Source of the DNA: Avena insularis
Taxonomy: Eukaryota; Streptophyta; Magnoliopsida; Poales; Poaceae
Direction: 5' to 3'
Assembly: GCA_023614405.1 (NCBI GenBank)
Contig: CM042684.1
Location: 203,552,941-203,616,940, forward strand
DNA length: 64,000 bases
Under the pieces are notes generated by a model that searched no databases, was not told where the DNA came from, and worked only from the letters and a program-made list of their open reading frames with translations. The position numbers and the translations under genes are program-made. Positions 1 through 11,598 of the stretch are shown here, in pieces. Numbering within the stretch: the stretch's first letter is position 1; each line of letters opens with the position of its first letter.

Positions 1-561
1 CCATTCCGGATCTCCTCGTGATGTCCCGGATCCATTCCGAGACTCCGAACAACATTCGGTCTCCAAAGCAAATTCCATATCTACTTCAAACAACTTCGAA
101 CCTTAAGTGTGTCACCCTACGGTTCGTGAATATGCAGACATGATGAAGACACCTCTCCCATCAATAACCATCAGCGGGATCTGGAGATCCATAACAACTC
201 CCACATACTCAACGATTACTTCGTGATCGATTGAACCAATTAACATACGAAACCAATTCCCTTTGTCTCACGATATTCTACTTATCCGAGGTTTGATCGT
301 CAATATCTTCATACCTAGTTCTTCCTTGTTACTGATAAGTACTCTTTACTCGTTCCATGTTATGTCATCCCTTGTGACCTAGTCACCTGCTTGCAAGCTA
401 TCTAGATGACATTCCACCGAGAGGGCCCAGAGTATATCTATCCGTCATATGGATGGACAAATCCCAATCTTGGTCTATGCGCTTCAACACATACTTTCAG
501 AATACCTAATGACACCTTTATAACCACCCAGTTACGAAGCGGCGTTTGATGTCATCAAAGT
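1..561 (-). mobile_element. Copia (BARE/Angela-like) LTR fragment
   Basis: Reverse complement of the LTR that bounds the complete copia element at 24706-33047; for example the stretch around 520-560 matches the complement of about 25090-25150. It is cut by the window edge on the left and stops abruptly at about 561 against a gypsy LTR, so it is a truncated relic without a visible terminus or TSD. No coding content. Confidence 0.85.
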
Positions 562-1403
562 TCCAATTGCAATGAGATAAGGATTGGACCAATCACAAGA
601 GCTCGTGCTAAGCTACTAGAACAACAGGTGAACTTGTTTCTTAATGAACCTGGTGTTTTAATCAATGAGAATTTTATACTACCTAAGTCTTTGAATTATT
701 GCATGATCATGTACTTAGGAGAAGAAGGCATAGCAAGGAGCGAGGAGCAAATGGAACAAGGCGTGTTGATCAATGAAGAATGCGCGAGGGAGGAGAGGGA
801 GGAAGCGCAAGGAGATGTTCAAGACAAAGATCAACAAGAGGAGGGAGTTCTCGCCGCAAAAAAAAAAGGCCTTCTTCCACGCCACAGTTGCCGCGGCAGG
901 AAAACCGAGTCCGGCTCTGCCATGGCAGGCTGCCGTGACAGAGAATCAGCGTGAAAGTCTTCCACGGCAGAACTTCTGGCCGAGCCACTTTGTGGCCGGT
1001 TTGTATCTAGTTTGGGTGGACCCAACTCGGGTTCCACCATAGGCCACCACCCCCTGGACTCATAAATAGATTGGGGCACCGTAGATTAGGGTTTTAGACC
1101 ACGTTAAAATATTTTGGAGTTGATTCTTTCATAGAACCTCTAAAATTACCCTGTGTTTGAATTCTACAACTATAATTGAGTGTGATATGTTGTTCCATTG
1201 GGAATTAGTAGATTGCAAACTACCATTCGTGGTCACGGCTGTGTGAGCAAGATCGTGGTGTTGTGAATATCCTACAAGGTTCGAGAGCTGTTGCATTGGC
1301 ATCAGGGATCGAGCGGGAGAGTTCATAGCTATAGGCTAGTTATCTATCATCCACCATATCCACCGACAAGTGCTTGCTGAGAAGATCGGGCCACCCCATA
1401 TCA
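562..1403 (+). mobile_element. B-family gypsy LTR, 5'-truncated
   Basis: Closely matches the reverse complement of the solo LTR at 5418-6335. It has the pol C-terminal tail motif GPITRARAKLLEQQVN-like at about 590-640, CTGCCGCGGCAG-type palindromes at about 880-970, a TATA-like cataaata at about 1060, and the family terminus ending ccccatatca at 1403. Roughly the first 100 bp of the LTR are missing where it meets the copia fragment. No primer site follows the terminus, so this is a 3' LTR or solo-LTR relic. The open frame at 628-954 is the LTR-borne pol tail, not a gene. Confidence 0.8.
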
Positions 1404-4043
1404 GTGAGGATGGTGTGTGGTGATGTTAATGATGCGGCTATTCCGGCACCACGGAGCTATGCCATCTACATCTGAGGATCCGTGTATCCGTGCCCCATCA
1501 AGATCTCTGCAAATACAAGGCGAACAAGATCATCTTTCGAAGACCGATCTGGCTAGACCTGAACCCAAGATCTTCATCATGGCACACCAAGACCTCCTTC
1601 ACGGACCCGAAGACGCCAAGACCTGAGTCCGACACTGACAATTGGAGTTGAACCCCCAAGTTCTCCTTCACGGACGACAAGTTCGATGACACGGACCTGA
1701 AGACCGATCCCTTCGAGACCGAACCCGAACCACATCGAACCAAGATCACCGAACACCAATGTGTGATTCCGATCCGAGCCCCCTATTTTTATAAATTTCC
1801 ATCTATATATCTGGTTGCATTAAATCATTCATGTCGCATACATTCTTTGGGGGTTGTGGGGTACTTTGTCGATTCACCTCATAATTAAATATGGAGACCA
1901 TATGTGGGCTTTTCTAGTCTTGTATTGGCTCCATTTAAACGTGTGTAGCGAATCAATGCCATGTTTTGCATTGATAAATCAACATTTAAAATGCGGGGTA
2001 CCTATACAACATGAACCTTCTAATTAATTGTCGGGATCCGGTTTCGCTTAATATTTCCTAATTGCACCACATCTTTGCCATGCCATGCATCAAATCATAA
2101 TCATGTCGGATCTTCTGCTATAGTATTAAATAGTGCATTCGGTGTTTCTTCTAGTGCTTTGCTTCTTCACAGATTAAGCCGTTGAGTTGATGCGAGTATC
2201 GATAAGTTCTTCGGATATGTACCTTCGGCAATGTTTCCTAGGCGAGCAATCTCCCCCTTTCTACCTATTTTGCGTTTATAGTCTTTACTTCCTCCTGTTG
2301 CTCTATTGCTATCCTTGTTGCGATGCTTTAGTTCCCGTGCAACATTTATATTCCCTGCAGCCTCTATATTGCCTTGGACACACCCCATTGCCTGATGTTT
2401 GATAGACAGTCGGCCTTGCGAGTCGTAGTTGCTTGCTCAGGTAATGTTTCACGTCGTTGTTGTTCCATAGTTGTTGGAAGGTTGGCACATGTTTAATGTT
2501 GGAGATGATCATGACTTTAATTACAACTTGATATTAAAATGCAGGGAATAGATATAACTAATGCAGAGGCACCGGTGGGCAATAGCTAATATTTGGTTCT
2601 TCCACGCTCACTTATGTCCCGTAGGCCCCGAGTACTTGATACCTGTTCCTTGACTATTCGCACTATCCACATACGGGAGACTCTATGAATCCCCCTTTGC
2701 CTGAGCTTGATTCACACTTTATTTCTTGGGGCCACAAAGTAGTTTGGGGCTTTATTACTATCCTGTACTTATGCCATGCTTTACGACTTTATTTACCATT
2801 GTGCGTGGAGCACATGTACTGTTTTGGAACGTGGAATGTTTTCGCGGTATCGACAAGCCCAGTCACACTTTCGGGTTCCCAGTTGTTTACATCCATTGTC
2901 AAAAACCCTGGGTCCGTCTCGAAGCCGGCCAACTTTGTTGCAGGTAGCTTAGTGGGGTGCCCCCCCTGATTTTTGAATCCTGTGAATGCTTTGTCGTGAG
3001 GCCTCATTGCATTTTATTTGGTTCTTCCTGAGGTTGATCGTGTGTGTGTTGCTATTTGTGCACCCCTGTAGGGTAAATCTTTCTGAAAGCCGTGTCCACG
3101 GTTATGGACAACTTGGAGCACAATATCTCGATCATAGACAACTATAACTAAAGTAGTGTTATAAATTTGACTTTGACATGTCTAGTAATTAGTTTCACTA
3201 CAACGGAATGAGTAAATAAAAATGCCAACAACTGCTGGAGTTGGGATGTTTCATGCTAATTGTATCTGACTAGTAAGTATTGCAACTACAATGGAATGAT
3301 TAACTAAAACTGCCCACTGCTTATGATATCTGGATGACTCATGCTATCTATATCTGACTAGTAAGTGCTGCAACTATAATTGAATGAATAAAACTGCCAA
3401 CTGTGTGAGTTCCTCGGTTTGACTTCCTCGTGTGGTCTCGAGGGGGAAATACCAGGATGGGTATGTTTTGGTGTTACTATTAGATTGGATCTGAATAGGT
3501 CTTTCTTACCCCTCTCTAATAGCCGACAGTTGAATCTTGTCTCTATAGATTGTTTAGTGCATGCTGCGCTGCCGCTTCAGTCCACCATACCTATGTAGGC
3601 GAGAGCCACCGAATTCTAGACTCGCCGTGTGGCCTCGATCGATCGCTCCCTTTTTCCTTTGCCCTTTGTCGGCACCCCTTTTGTTTTAGCAGGTATAAGA
3701 TCGACGTCGTTAGCAGGGTTACCCTTCCGGCTTGGCCTGGGCAGGGTTATGGACGTCATTGGTTATTCTTCAGGGCTCTTAGCCCCATTTGCTTCTTATC
3801 CTTACTCGGATGTGTATCATTTTCAAGGTGATTTGGATCTTTGTATTGTATATCTGTATTCTTGACTCATGGAGTCGTTGTTGTATATAAATGTTTTGTG
3901 GGTTCCATCATGAACTAATGTGTAATGATATTACTTTGTTTTCCACCCGCACGCAAGTGCCTGGTGGGCATCTTTGAATCGTTTCTATGCGGGTTTGGCG
4001 GGAATCGCTAAAATCTGCATAGGGCCAATTCGAGGGTGTTACA
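1404..4043 (+). mobile_element. Long LTR of an unassigned gypsy family (H)
   Basis: The right end is firm: ...gggtgttaca at 4034-4043, followed after 3 bp by a tRNA-Met primer site. The left end is uncertain because no second copy is present; about 1500-1760 could be coding tail or U3 (peptide-like run rich in Asp/Glu/Pro/Thr), and about 1765 is an alternative start. The body is AT-rich with no ORF over 110 codons that looks coding. An LTR longer than 2 kb is unusual but known in grass gypsy families. The family name cannot be given from the sequence alone. Confidence 0.55.
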
Positions 4044-4046
4044 GAG

Positions 4047-4060
4047 TGGTATCAGAGCTC
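4047..4060 (+). promoter_or_regulatory. Primer binding site of element H
   Basis: tggtatcagagctc, complementary to the 3' end of initiator tRNA-Met, directly downstream of the LTR end at 4043. This fixes the element's orientation as plus. Confidence 0.85.
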
Positions 4061-4785
4061 AGCAGTTGTGATAACCCACTGGTCCAACCTATAGGATAAC
4101 CTAGCTAACGACCGATGTACAGTGTTAAAACTATTTTTGCAAAATCGGTTGGATAGATCTGATTTGTTCTATTTTTACTCCTTACCCCTATGCTATTATC
4201 CTCTTACCTCTGCATGTTTTGAATCTACTCTTATCTTTTCTTCAAGTCCAGGATTTCTCGTGGTTGGGTTTTCGTCGTACCTCACGGTTTCTCTTTCTCC
4301 CTTTTATAACGGTGTAGCTACAATCATCAAATCTGCATCTCGTTGTTGTAACCTTCATCCAATCTTTTGTCCTTGAACTCTTTATCTGTATATTCCCCTT
4401 GATGGATATCCGTATCGTTGAAAAACATTATGAGACAGATGAGCATTGGTGAAGTTGGAGTATACCTTGAGCATGTGTTGTTCATCCCAATGGAACCATC
4501 ACAGAACCTAATCATTGTGTCTTTTCATACGATTTCTTTTGTATCTTCCGGTGGTTTCCAAGCGACAACATCATCTACATCACAAGAGCCTACACCAATC
4601 CTTTGTTTCCGAACATCACTTATAAAGATCTTCAGTCCAAATTCCGAGAGTTGGTTGCACGATTCTTTTGTTCATGTACAGAGTAATGCTTTGAGTGCGG
4701 GATGGAGTAGCTACCATACCACTACTCTTATCATTCGCTTTTGTATATTGAATGGTGGATCAAAGCGATTTTACTCAAAATCTGC
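4061..4785 (+). pseudogene. Leader and degenerate gag-like start of element H
   Basis: From the primer site the sequence continues as untranslated leader to about 4400. A degenerate coding-looking stretch follows at about 4400-4780, spread over several frames and with many stops. The longest open frame is 4418-4819, but its last part lies in another element. A gag N-terminus is expected at this position, but no gag motif is recognised. It ends where antisense integrase homology of element B begins (about 4785), a truncating junction. Confidence 0.35.
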
Positions 4786-5412
4786 CCTCTTGGTTGCCTC
4801 CATGTTCTCTCTTTCTTGAATAGGAAGAGGCAACAAATCAAGTGGTGTGATGGGTTTGAAACCATAAACCACCTCAAAAGGACACAACTGCATGGTAGAG
4901 TGTACAACCCTGTTATATGCAAACTCGACATGTGGCAAGCAATCCACCCAAACACGTAGATTCTTCTTGATCATAGATCGCAACAACTGTGATAATGTGT
5001 GATTTACCACCTCTGTTTGTCCATCAGTTTGAGGATGACAAGTAGTGTTGAATAATAACTTGGTCCCCAGTTTACCCCAAAGGGTCTTCCACAAATAGCT
5101 CATGAACTTCACATCATGATCAGAAACAATTGTCCTTGGTACTCCATGCAATCGCACAATATCCCTGAAAAACAGATTAGCAACATGTGATGCATCGTCG
5201 CTTTTGTGGCAGGCAATAAAATGTGCCATCTTAGAAAAACGATCCACTACCACAAATATAGAATCATGTCCTCTCCTAGTTCTAGGGAGTCCTAATACAA
5301 AATCCATGCTAATATCTTCCCATGGAGTAGTCGGTGCAGGTAGAGGAGTATACAAACCATGAGGCTTCAACTTAGACTTGGATGTATTGCAAGTAATGCA
5401 ATGCTTGACAAA
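4786..5412 (-). pseudogene. Integrase catalytic core of element B
   Basis: Minus-strand continuation of the integrase that stops at 6341; the two parts are separated by the solo LTR 5418-6335. The CxxC half of the HHCC zinc finger is present (CITC, about 5385-5395), followed by the DDE core: first Asp in [10 protein letters not shown], second in SDHDVKF, Glu in TDGQTEVVN. The frame is open from 5370 to 4771, but family homology fades after ENMEATKRA (about 4786), where the sequence enters element H. The C-terminal integrase domain is lost. DNA-integration function is inferred from family; the piece is not functional. Confidence 0.85.
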
Positions 5413-5417
5413 TCAAT

Positions 5418-6335
5418 TGATATGGGGTGGCCCGATCTTCTCAGAAATCTCTTATCGATGGTAATGGTGGATGATTGATAACTAGTGCGTAGCTATGATC
5501 TCTCCCGCTCGATCCCTGATGCTAGTGCAGCAGCTCTCGAACCTTGTAGGATATTCACAACACCACACTCTTGCGCACGCAGCCGTCGACCACGAATGGT
5601 AGTATGCAATCTACTAATTCCCAATGGAACAATAGATCACACTCAATTGCAATTGTAGAATTTGATCACAGGGTAATTCCAGAGGTTCTATAAATAAACA
5701 ACTCAAAAATAATTTTAACATGGTCTAAAAACTAAAGCTAGGGCACCCCCATCTATTTAAGGGTCTGGGAGGCGGTGGCCTAAGGTGGGATCCGAGTTGG
5801 TCCCACCCAACTAGATACAAACCGACCCAAAAGGGTTCGGCCTCAATGCTTCTGTTGTGGGCAGACTTTCAGCCGGATTCTCTGTCGCGGCAGCCTGCCG
5901 TGACAGAGCCGGACTCGGTTTTCCTACCGCGGCAGCCTGCCATGGCAGAAAATAGATGCGTTTCTCTGCTGCGACAGAGAAGTTCCTCCAACTGTTGATC
6001 TTCATCTTGGATAGCTCCTTGTGCTTTCTCCCTCCTCCCTCGTGCATTCTTCATTGATCAACATGCCATGCTCCATTAGCTCCTCACTCCGTGCTATGCC
6101 TTCTTCTCCTAAGTACCTGATCATGCAATAATTCAAAGACTTAGGTAGTATAAAATTCTCCTTAATTAAAACACCAGGTTCATTAAGAAACAAGTTCACA
6201 TGTTGTTCTAGTAGCTTAGCACGGGCTCCTGTAATTGGTCCAATCCTTATCTCATGGGACTGATCTTTCTTTGTAGCAATTGGAACATCATCATTAGCAA
6301 TTGGGGTAGGTGTAACTATAGGGATGTCCTCATCA
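5418..6335 (-). mobile_element. Solo LTR of the B family inside B integrase
   Basis: A 918 bp LTR running on the minus strand from TGATGAGGACATCCC (6335) to CCCCATATCA (5418). Flanking 5-mers on the minus strand are ACAGA and ATTGA, a TSD candidate with two mismatches. Removing the LTR joins the two integrase halves exactly at DVDR|FVKH. The first about 330 bp encode the pol tail (6335-6002, GPITGARAKLL). Four CTGCCGCGGCAG-type palindromes lie at about 5880-5950, and a TATA-like tattta at about 5754. It is nearer in sequence to the LTR at 562-1403 than to B's own 5' LTR, so it came from a later relative. Confidence 0.88.
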
Positions 6336-6340
6336 TCTGT

Positions 6341-7046
6341 CCACATCACGCCTCATCTTAGGCCAATAAAAATGATCAGCGAGCATGAGTAGTGTTTTCT
6401 CATGCCCAACATGGCCCATCAATCCACCAGCATGTGATTCCTGTAATAGCAAATGCACAGACAACTCGGGAACACACAGTTTGTTAGCTCGAAACAAGTA
6501 CCCATCATGAATATGATATTTTTCCCAAGCTTTCCCATTAACACACAACTTATATGGAGCAGAAAAATCATGATCAGTAGCATATAAATCGCACAAAATC
6601 TCCAAACAAGGAACTCTCACATCCAATTACGTTAGCAACATACTTTTCCTAGAGAGAGCATCAACTACAATATTGTCTTTTCCCTTCTTATGTTTAATGA
6701 TATATGGAAAAGACTCAATAAATTCAACCCACTTTGCTAGGCGCCTATGCAAGTTGGATTGTGCTTTCAAATATTTCAAAGCTTGATGATCAGAATGTAT
6801 AATAAACTATTTTGGCCACAAATAATGTTGCCAAACCTCAAGCACATGCACAAGAGCATATAATTCTTTATCATAAACTGGATAGTTCAAACGAGCACCA
6901 CTAAGCTTCTCAGAAAAATAAGCTATAGGTCGTCCCTCTTGCATCAACACACCACCAATACCTATGCCACTAGCATCACACTCAATCTCAAATTGCTTAT
7001 TAAAATCAGGTAGTGCAAGCAATGGTGCAGTAAGCAATCTCTTCAA
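6341..7046 (-). pseudogene. RNase H and integrase N-terminus of element B
   Basis: Minus strand. RNase H begins around 7040 with the [18 protein letters not shown] block (first catalytic Asp). The frame then hits TAG after YLWPK (about 6807), with recognisable continuation FIIHSD through [14 protein letters not shown] to about 6650. After another stop the integrase zinc-finger HH half (ESHAGGLMGH, about 6430) and WPKMRRDVDR follow. Two or more nonsense codons make it a pseudogene. It is continuous with RT upstream. Confidence 0.85.
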
Positions 7047-7064
7047 CTCATCAAAAGCATTATC

Positions 7065-8244
7065 TTAGGCTAGTCCCCAAACAAAGTCAACACCTTTGTT
7101 AGTTAGTTCATTCAAAGGTGCAGCAATAGTACTAAAATCCTTCACAAATCTTCTATAGAAACCAGCAAGTCCATGAAAACTTCTCACTTGACTAACATTC
7201 ATAGGAGTAGGCCAATTTTGTATTGCTAAAATTTTAGAATTATTTACCTCAACTCCATTCTTAGAAACAACATATCCTAGAAAGATGACCTTGTCTTTGC
7301 AGAAAGTGCACTTCTCAATATTACCATACAATTTAGCATCACGTAGCACATGCAAAACTTGTCGAATATGATCAATATGTTCAGATTCAGTGCGGATGTA
7401 AATTAATATGTCATCAAAATACACAACCACAAATTTGCCTATAAAATCTCTCAAAACATGGTTCATTAATCTCATGAAAGTACTAGGTGAATTAGTGAGA
7501 CCAAAAGGCATGAATAATCACTCATATAAACCAAATTTCGTTTTAAAGGCAGTTTTCCACTCATCCCCTTCCTTTATCCTAATCTGATGATATCCACTAT
7601 ACAAATAAAATTTTGGAGAAAACAGCAGCACATCTCATTTCATCTTACATATCCTCTAAACGGGGAATAGGATGACAATATCGAATAGTGATGCAATTAA
7701 TAGCTCGAAAATCTACACACATGCGCCATGTACCATCTTTCTTAGGTACTAAAATAACAGGAACAGCACAAGGGCTAAGGCTCACACGAATATACCCTTT
7801 ATCAAGAAGTGCTTGTACTTGTTTCTGAATCTCCTTAGTTTCTTCGGGGTTTGTGCGGTAAGGTGCTCGATTAGGCAACGATGCTCCTAGGATCAAATCA
7901 ATCTGATGCTCAATACCGCACAATGGTGGCAAACTATTGGGTACCTCTTCCGGAAACACATCACTGAATTCCTGCAAAACAGTAGAAACACCAATAGAGA
8001 GAGGGGTCATGTCATTAGAAACCAAAATTTCACCCTTGTAGACCAGCACTAGTGGTACAACAGAGGGATCATCCCCAAATTCTCTCAAATCTTCCTTTGT
8101 TGCCATCAGCATGAATGAATTAACCCCATCATCAGAACAGTCAGACAAAACTGGCACGGCAGGCAAGTTGTCCGTTGAGTGTGCTGCGGTAGGAATCCGC
8201 ACATTGCTATGCCATGGTAAAGGTCTGGGCAGGCAGAGCAACAC
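7065..8244 (-). pseudogene. Reverse transcriptase of element B
   Basis: Minus strand. The N-terminal part (8244-7645) contains VLQEFSDVFPEEVP, the GIEHQIDLI block, YRTNPEETKEI and DGTWRMCVDFRAIN. The palm and catalytic part (7511-7065) contains [28 protein letters not shown] (YFDD catalytic pair, about 7410) and [17 protein letters not shown]. Between them (7645-7511) the frame is broken by TAA after RLEDM and by TGA where Trp is expected before FMPFGL. It synthesised element cDNA when intact. The linker upstream carries CTGCCGCGGCAG-type repeats. Confidence 0.88.
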
Positions 8245-8380
8245 TGCTGTGCCGCGGCAGCGAAAGGGCTGAAATCTTTGCCGTGGCAGAGAACCGAGCT
8301 AGGCACCCTGCCATGTCAGCAAAATAGCTGGAAAGCTATGCTGCGGCAGTAAAACATGTTGTGAAGTGTGCCGTGGTAGA
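8245..8380 (-). repeat. CTGCCGCGGCAG-type palindromes in the protease-RT linker of B
   Basis: At least five variants of the 12 bp palindrome occur (tgccgcggcag, tgccgtggcag, tgccatgtcag, tgctgcggcag, tgccgtggtag), spaced roughly 20-35 bp. They lie inside what should be the coding linker between protease and reverse transcriptase. The same motif occurs in the element's LTR and in its leader. Confidence 0.7.
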
Positions 8381-10287
8381 GGAAATGTGATCATGCACTG
8401 TCAATGCAGGGTCTTGTCGTTGTGTCCTCGCATGCTCATGCTCAAGATTGACTTCAGTTTTCTGACAGGAGTCATTAGCAATTGCCTGTGGAGACATGGG
8501 TATCAGTATCACATCCTTGCCTTGCCAATTAAACTGATATGTATTGGACTTCCCATTGTGATGAACATCATGATCATATTGCCATGGATGGCCCAACAAG
8601 AGATGGCAAACTGTCATAGGGACCACATCACATTCGACAACATCTTTATAGGCCCCAATCTGAAATTCCACACGTACCATATGGCTAACTTTCATCTCAC
8701 TAGCATCACTCAACCATTGAATAAAATATGGGCTGGGGTGTGGATAGTATTTCAATTTCAGATTTGTACAAAGCTCTTTACTAGCCAAATTTCTGCAACT
8801 CCCTCCATCAATAATGATCCTGCATGCTCTACCTTCACTCACATCAGCCTGTGTTTGAAACAAATTGCATCTTTGATCAGCTGAACTTGGGCTAACTTGC
8901 GAGACCTGAGGGGAACACACGACCACATGATTTGGATAAGCATCACAATAATAAACATCCTCAGGAACCTCATCATGCTCCTCTTCAACCGGATCAGCAT
9001 CATCCCTAGTCTCATACCCACCAGAAGCATCAACTATCATAGTCTTATTATTGGGGAAATCACGCTTGAAGTGTCCCTTGCCGCCACATGTGTGATAGCT
9101 CATATCTCTGTTTCTGGTTGTAGAAGTAGTGGAACCCGAACCACTCATAGCAGGTGTAGGCTTATTGTTGGATGCGCCAGGTTTCACAGGAGTACTCACA
9201 TGGTCACCAACAGAACTAGCCTCACGAACACCACCAGAATTCTGACCACTAGAGGGGGAACGTGATGGAAAACATCCCCGAGCCGATGGAGAACATGCTG
9301 CAAATCTGGCCTCCTCAGCCACAGTAGCTTCAACCTCTATAGACTGATGCAAGAGCTCAGACATATAGGCATAAGGATGGTGCCGAACAATGCGCCGAAT
9401 TTGGAAAGATAATCTAGCAAGGAAACACTGCATTGTTTGGTCTTCTGGCTCGCAAACTTTAGCACGCTGCATAATCATCGCCATCTCATAGAAGTATTCA
9501 TCCACTGACTTCAGTCCTTGCTTCAATTTTCTCAGCTTATCATATCGTGAACGAATATAATTTGCTGGTACAAAATGACGTCGCATCTCCTCCTTCATAG
9601 CACCTCATGTAACAATGGAAGGGGCCCTGTCCTCCGCATGTGAAGTACAAACATGATCCCACCATATCAATGCGAGTCCTTCAAATTGAGAAGATGCTAA
9701 CTTCACTTTGTTATCCTTAGTGTACTCTTGTAAACACCATAATTTTTCCACTTTCAGTTCCCAGTTGAGATACTCTTCAATGTCAGTGCCATGAAACTGT
9801 GGAATAGAGAATTTAGGCCTTGCTAGGCCTCATCAGGGCGTGGAGCAGCCCCTGCATCCGGGACCAATGGAACACGCTGAGCCGCAGGAGGTGCAAACCC
9901 ACGACCACGATACCCTCGAGCATAGGCACCACGGACAAGCGCAAATGGATTTGCGTTCCCACCATTATCACCAATACTAGCATCATCAAACTGCTGTTCA
10001 TTGCGCTGCACTTCATTACGCTGCAACAAAACACGGATCGTCTCCATCGACTGAGTCAATGTATCAACCGACTTCTCAAAAGTTGTCACTTGTGTTTGAA
10101 TGGCGTTGATTGTTGTATCTGTCCCTTGCAGCTTGGTTTGTATAGCCTGAACTTCTCCATCAAGGGTGTCGACTTTCAGCTAAAGAGTACCCTGCAAGTG
10201 GTCACGTAACCCTTCGAAATCACTCCACAAAGCTGGAGTGTTAGCGTCCTTTTTCTGCATCACATCAAACTCATCACTAGCAGACAT
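8336..10287 (-). pseudogene. gag and protease of element B
   Basis: Starts at ATG 10287 (MSASDEFDV). TAG at about 10180 interrupts the N-terminal region, which continues as an Arg/Gly-rich tract (RGYRGRGFAPP, about 9900). A frameshift near 9829 precedes the Retrotrans_gag domain (FHGTDIEEYLNWELKVEKLW, about 9800, to WWDH). TGA near 9603 replaces the Trp expected before GAMKEEM. The long frame 9598-8336 (420 codons) holds the gag C-terminal half, a zinc knuckle and the protease (IIIDGGSCRNLAS, about 8800). The knuckle reads YHTCGGKGHFKRDF, so the first and last Cys of CCHC are lost. Gag would form the particle; protease would process the polyprotein. Confidence 0.85.
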
Positions 10288-11582
10288 GATTAGTATGTTA
10301 GTGCACGAAACAAAATCTGTGTATGGTGGAGCTCTCAAAATCACTAAGCAACTCAAAGAAAGGAAATCTTTCCGCTCCAAAGTGAATTAGAAATGCTTAC
10401 CAATAGATGATCAAAAACACGTGCACAAATGTGATGATGCGAATACCGAGGGGAAAACTATCACACAACAACCAGGGTATATGGTGGATCTCTAGGTGAG
10501 GATACCTACACGCCAAAGTACCAAATCCTAGTGTTGGACGTATGACAAAAGACCCACGGGAAACACACACAGTGGAGATAAATGGGGAAAAGAAACTATA
10601 AACAAGAGCACAACAGATGTATTGTCGGAGTAAAGCTCGTGTTACAATGCACAAGGAGAGGCGCTAGCAAAAAGCTCAGTGTGTAGAAGCACAAGATTGC
10701 TCAATCTACGGGTGCAAACCAAATGAGAAAACTGCCAATATGTGCAATATAGAGCAAAAACTCAAGCTTGATAGTAATCTTTTCTGTCTTTTGTTTTCTA
10801 TTTTTTTTGTTGATATTTTTCTCTTGCTATATAGATTTTTTTGTTGTTTTTTGACTATGTTCATGCAGGACACAAACACCAAAGCAAACTGAACACGGCA
10901 GAACAAAAACAGAGCACCAACAACCTAGTGAGCAGCCCGTAGAGCAACAAAATATGCTAGTCTTGTAGGATAATTCAAGACACAAAGCAAGGCTAAGTAT
11001 GGCTCACAAAGGTACGCTATGTGGATGCAAAAAGACAACACACTGACGCAAACATCCCATGGTAGAAAAAAATGGGCAAAACTATGTCGCGGCAGAACAA
11101 TCGGCAGAGCTGTGTTGTGGCAGGATTTTGGCCTAAAAGCGTGTCGCGGTAGGGGCGCGACAGAGAAAAGGCAGCGTTGTGCTACCGCAGCAACGGCGGC
11201 AGAGAGCGGCTGGCGTGGGAAGGCAGCGGTCATGGCAAACTTTGTCGCGCATGGCAGATCTTAGGGGGTCATGCAGCACGCGGATTACAACCAGAATAGC
11301 TCGGATCCCAGCCTACTCAATGATTTGTAGCCAAAATCGATCTTGAACTCCGACAAGACAGACACTTAGGACAGAACTCGGATTGGAAACCTAATCCACA
11401 ACTACTAAAAATAAGAAGAAGTAAGACAAACGAAGAACACGACCAGCACAAGAACTAGAATACCGAGGCGATCTAGATCTCGGGTAGAACTACGACTCTT
11501 TTTGTGGGCTTTTTCTGGTATAGGAACAAAAATGAATCTAGACTATGGATGGATTATGAATTGCTCACTGAGTAAATGCTGG
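10288..11582 (-). other. 5' leader of element B
   Basis: About 1.3 kb between primer site and gag ATG on the minus strand, with no convincing ORF. It holds a cluster of CTGCCGCGGCAG-type palindromes at about 11050-11260 (at least six variants) and a T-rich tract at 10780-10860. A leader here would carry packaging and dimerisation signals; that role for the palindromes is inference. Confidence 0.6.
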
Positions 11583-11596
11583 AAATCTGATACCAA
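11583..11596 (-). promoter_or_regulatory. Primer binding site of element B
   Basis: Minus strand TTGGTATCAGATTT two bases after the LTR end CATATCA. Complementary to initiator tRNA-Met for its first 9-10 bases. Confidence 0.85.
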
Positions 11597-11598
11597 GA

